DNA from: an uncultured Bacteroidota bacterium
GTDB lineage: Bacteria > Bacteroidota > Bacteroidia > Chitinophagales > Chitinophagaceae
Assembly (NCBI GenBank): GCA_903853805.1
Contig: CAINUN010000084.1
Span: 1 to 55,601, forward strand
Reading direction: 5' to 3'
DNA length: 55,601 bases
In this document: piece after piece, positions 54,566 through 55,601 of the stretch
How positions within the stretch are numbered: position 1 is the stretch's first letter
How the letters are laid out: every line of letters starts with the position of its first letter
Notes under the pieces: generated by a model
The model's database searches: none
Told to the model about the DNA's origin: nothing
What the model saw: only the letters and a program-made list of their open reading frames with translations
Position numbers and translations under genes: made by a program

Positions 54566-55297
54566 TTAGCATCCCATTGGTGTTTCAATAACTATCAACT
54601 TCGTTACCGTTTGTCCGTTTTCCTTCCGTTGTCCAGTTACTCTTAGATAATAACGGCTAATGCTTACTCCACTTGGATTTTCTGTGGGCAATTTCACTTT
54701 TTCGACAAGTTTAAACCAGTCGTCCCCGCATTGTTCTTTTACTTTTTGCTTTAAGTCGTCAATTGATATTTTCGGAAATTTCTCATAATCCTTTTCAGTA
54801 TATTTTTCGCAAGTAAATTGTCCTTTGCTATTTGCTTGTAATTTATTCCAGTCAGAGTAAAAATGTTTCCAGTCTGTCAAGTCGCAATGCGGACCTTCAT
54901 TCATAATTGTCACACTTGTTTCGTAGCGTTGTTCAACTGTCAAACCAGTGAGTTGATCGCTTGAAAAAGAAATAAGTTGACCTTCAATTGTCTCACCAAG
55001 TTCAGCATAGATTTCAACTGTGTCTTTTTGAATTTGATCAATTTTCTTGTCCTCGTCATAAATAATTAAACGGCTAATAGAAACTGAAAGCTCATCAAAT
55101 TTTATGGTTGTAATTGTGTCGACTTCTACTTCGTCATTTGTAAAAGTCGGTGCGTTACTTGTTTGATTAAAAATATTTACTGTGTCACTAACAATACTAT
55201 CGTTTTGTGTTGCCAAAGTTTTGTTTGTCGATGCGTTGTGACACGAACAAAGTGTCGTAAATGTCAAGATGCTGAATATGTATTGTAGTGTCGTCAT
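54566..55297 (-). CDS. Lipoprotein of unknown function
   Basis: A 243-residue protein with a signal sequence MTTLQYIFSILTFTTLCSC and a lipobox-like LCSC (acylated C19). The mature part is acidic (NDEVEVDTITTIKFDELSVS) and beta-rich, ending with SISRYYLRVTGQRKENGQTV. No family was recognised. The start at 55297 is chosen because a promoter element TATATTTG lies 18 bases upstream, inside the longer frame to 55351. Confidence 0.7.
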   Translation of the reverse strand: MTTLQYIFSILTFTTLCSCHNASTNKTLATQNDSIVSDTVNIFNQTSNAPTFTNDEVEVDTITTIKFDELSVSISRLIIYDEDKKIDQIQKDTVEIYAELGETIEGQLISFSSDQLTGLTVEQRYETSVTIMNEGPHCDLTDWKHFYSDWNKLQANSKGQFTCEKYTEKDYEKFPKISIDDLKQKVKEQCGDDWFKLVEKVKLPTENPSGVSISRYYLRVTGQRKENGQTVTKLIVIETPMGC

Positions 55298-55315
55298 AAT
55301 ATTGCTGCTAACTCC

Positions 55316-55347
55316 CAAATATACGAAGTTCAATTTCGTAAAGCCAA
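55316..55347 (-). promoter_or_regulatory. Promoter of the lipoprotein gene
   Basis: The minus strand has TATATTTG (55323-55316), an exact -7 match, and TTG (55347-55345) with a 21-base spacer. Confidence 0.6.
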
Positions 55348-55408
55348 CCAATATGAGTAGTTATTGCGCAAGTTTTTAGCATAAACTACTTCGCAAATCC
55401 GCTTCCTC

Positions 55409-55601
55409 TTACTTCACCCGCAATATCATCCAACCGCTACGGTCGGCATGAGCGCCGCGTTCAAATCTCATGGCATATTTCTTTTCAATATGGTTTACTA
55501 ATCGGGTAGGCGGGTAGCTGTGTTTCCATTCGGTTTTTTTAATTTCTAATGCTTGGTCTATTTGCAAGCCCATTATGGCATTATATACCGGCGAACTGCT
55601 C
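55409..55601 (-). CDS. C-terminal part of an unknown protein running off the window
   Basis: The minus strand is open from the window edge to a TAA at 55411-55409: 63 residues including YNAIMGLQIDQALEIKKTEW, SYPPTRLVNHIEKKYAMRF and ending GWMILRVK. The residue mix is normal for a folded protein. Because the N-terminal part is outside the window no family can be named. Confidence 0.55.
   Translation of the reverse strand, partial: SSSPVYNAIMGLQIDQALEIKKTEWKHSYPPTRLVNHIEKKYAMRFERGAHADRSGWMILRVK

Overview
The window is an AT-rich, gene-dense chromosomal segment from a member of the phylum Bacteroidota, probably close to the Chitinophagales/Sphingobacteriales. Three things support this. (1) It encodes proteins with type IX secretion (T9SS) C-terminal sorting domains of type A and type B, the gliding lipoprotein GldH, a PorV/PorQ-like outer membrane protein, and a large TonB-dependent receptor with a carboxypeptidase-like regulatory domain. 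(2) The Bacteroidota promoter element TAnnTTTG lies a few to a few tens of bases upstream of many starts, and Shine-Dalgarno sequences are weak or absent. (3) It carries Bacteroidota-type families such as DUF4783, CHU-type C-termini, MORN-repeat secreted proteins and FN3 small proteins.

Layout. 1-903: two adjacent secreted multiheme cytochromes on the minus strand, one cut by the window edge. 1153-3000: grpE-dnaJ chaperone operon. 3096-5951: large adhesin-like protein with a type B T9SS tail. 5968-7890: MORN-repeat protein and an NtrC-like AAA+ regulator without a DNA-binding tail. 8088-9698: MuiA-like DUF4139 protein. 9829-14746: small membrane protein, ispE, M16 protease, pdxA, leucyl aminopeptidase. 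14747-17747: an accessory-looking patch with a 21-bp tandem repeat, an FN3 protein, two small exported proteins that share a duplicated 87-bp leader, and a toxin-antitoxin locus whose toxin is broken. 17748-19435: rsmA and a 2-hydroxyacid dehydrogenase. 19550-28580: a three-gene surface cluster (TonB receptor, about 1350-residue exported protein, PorV/PorQ-like protein). 28656-30310: greA, a HIT protein and an unknown gene. 30311-30791: noncoding patch with five 42-bp repeats and a possible mobile-element end. 30792-32834: secreted PKD protein with a type A tail. 33079-38013: class III aminotransferase, ugd-uxs (UDP-glucose to UDP-glucuronate to UDP-xylose), ABC ATPase and cobalamin adenosyltransferase. 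38367-42532: choice-of-anchor-L type B T9SS protein and a TPR protein. 42792-43799: rplU-rpmA plus a 17-fold AKKAAP-repeat basic protein. 43965-46935: GH3-family protein, miaA, pRiA4 ORF3-like protein. 47076-47721: rpmI-rplT. 47776-48473: decayed noncoding stretch. 48474-55601: DUF4783 protein, gpmI, EnvC-like factor, yicC, gldH, a histidine kinase, a lipoprotein and a partial gene.

Most of the window is housekeeping and cell-envelope biology. The parts that are not ordinary are the repeat-bearing accessory patch at about 14.8-17.7 kb, the repeat patch at 30.4-30.75 kb, the three-gene surface cluster at 19.5-28.6 kb, and the lysine/alanine repeat protein in the ribosomal-protein operon. No complete insertion sequence, CRISPR array, rRNA or tRNA was recognised. 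All functional calls come from reading motifs by eye; no database search was run.
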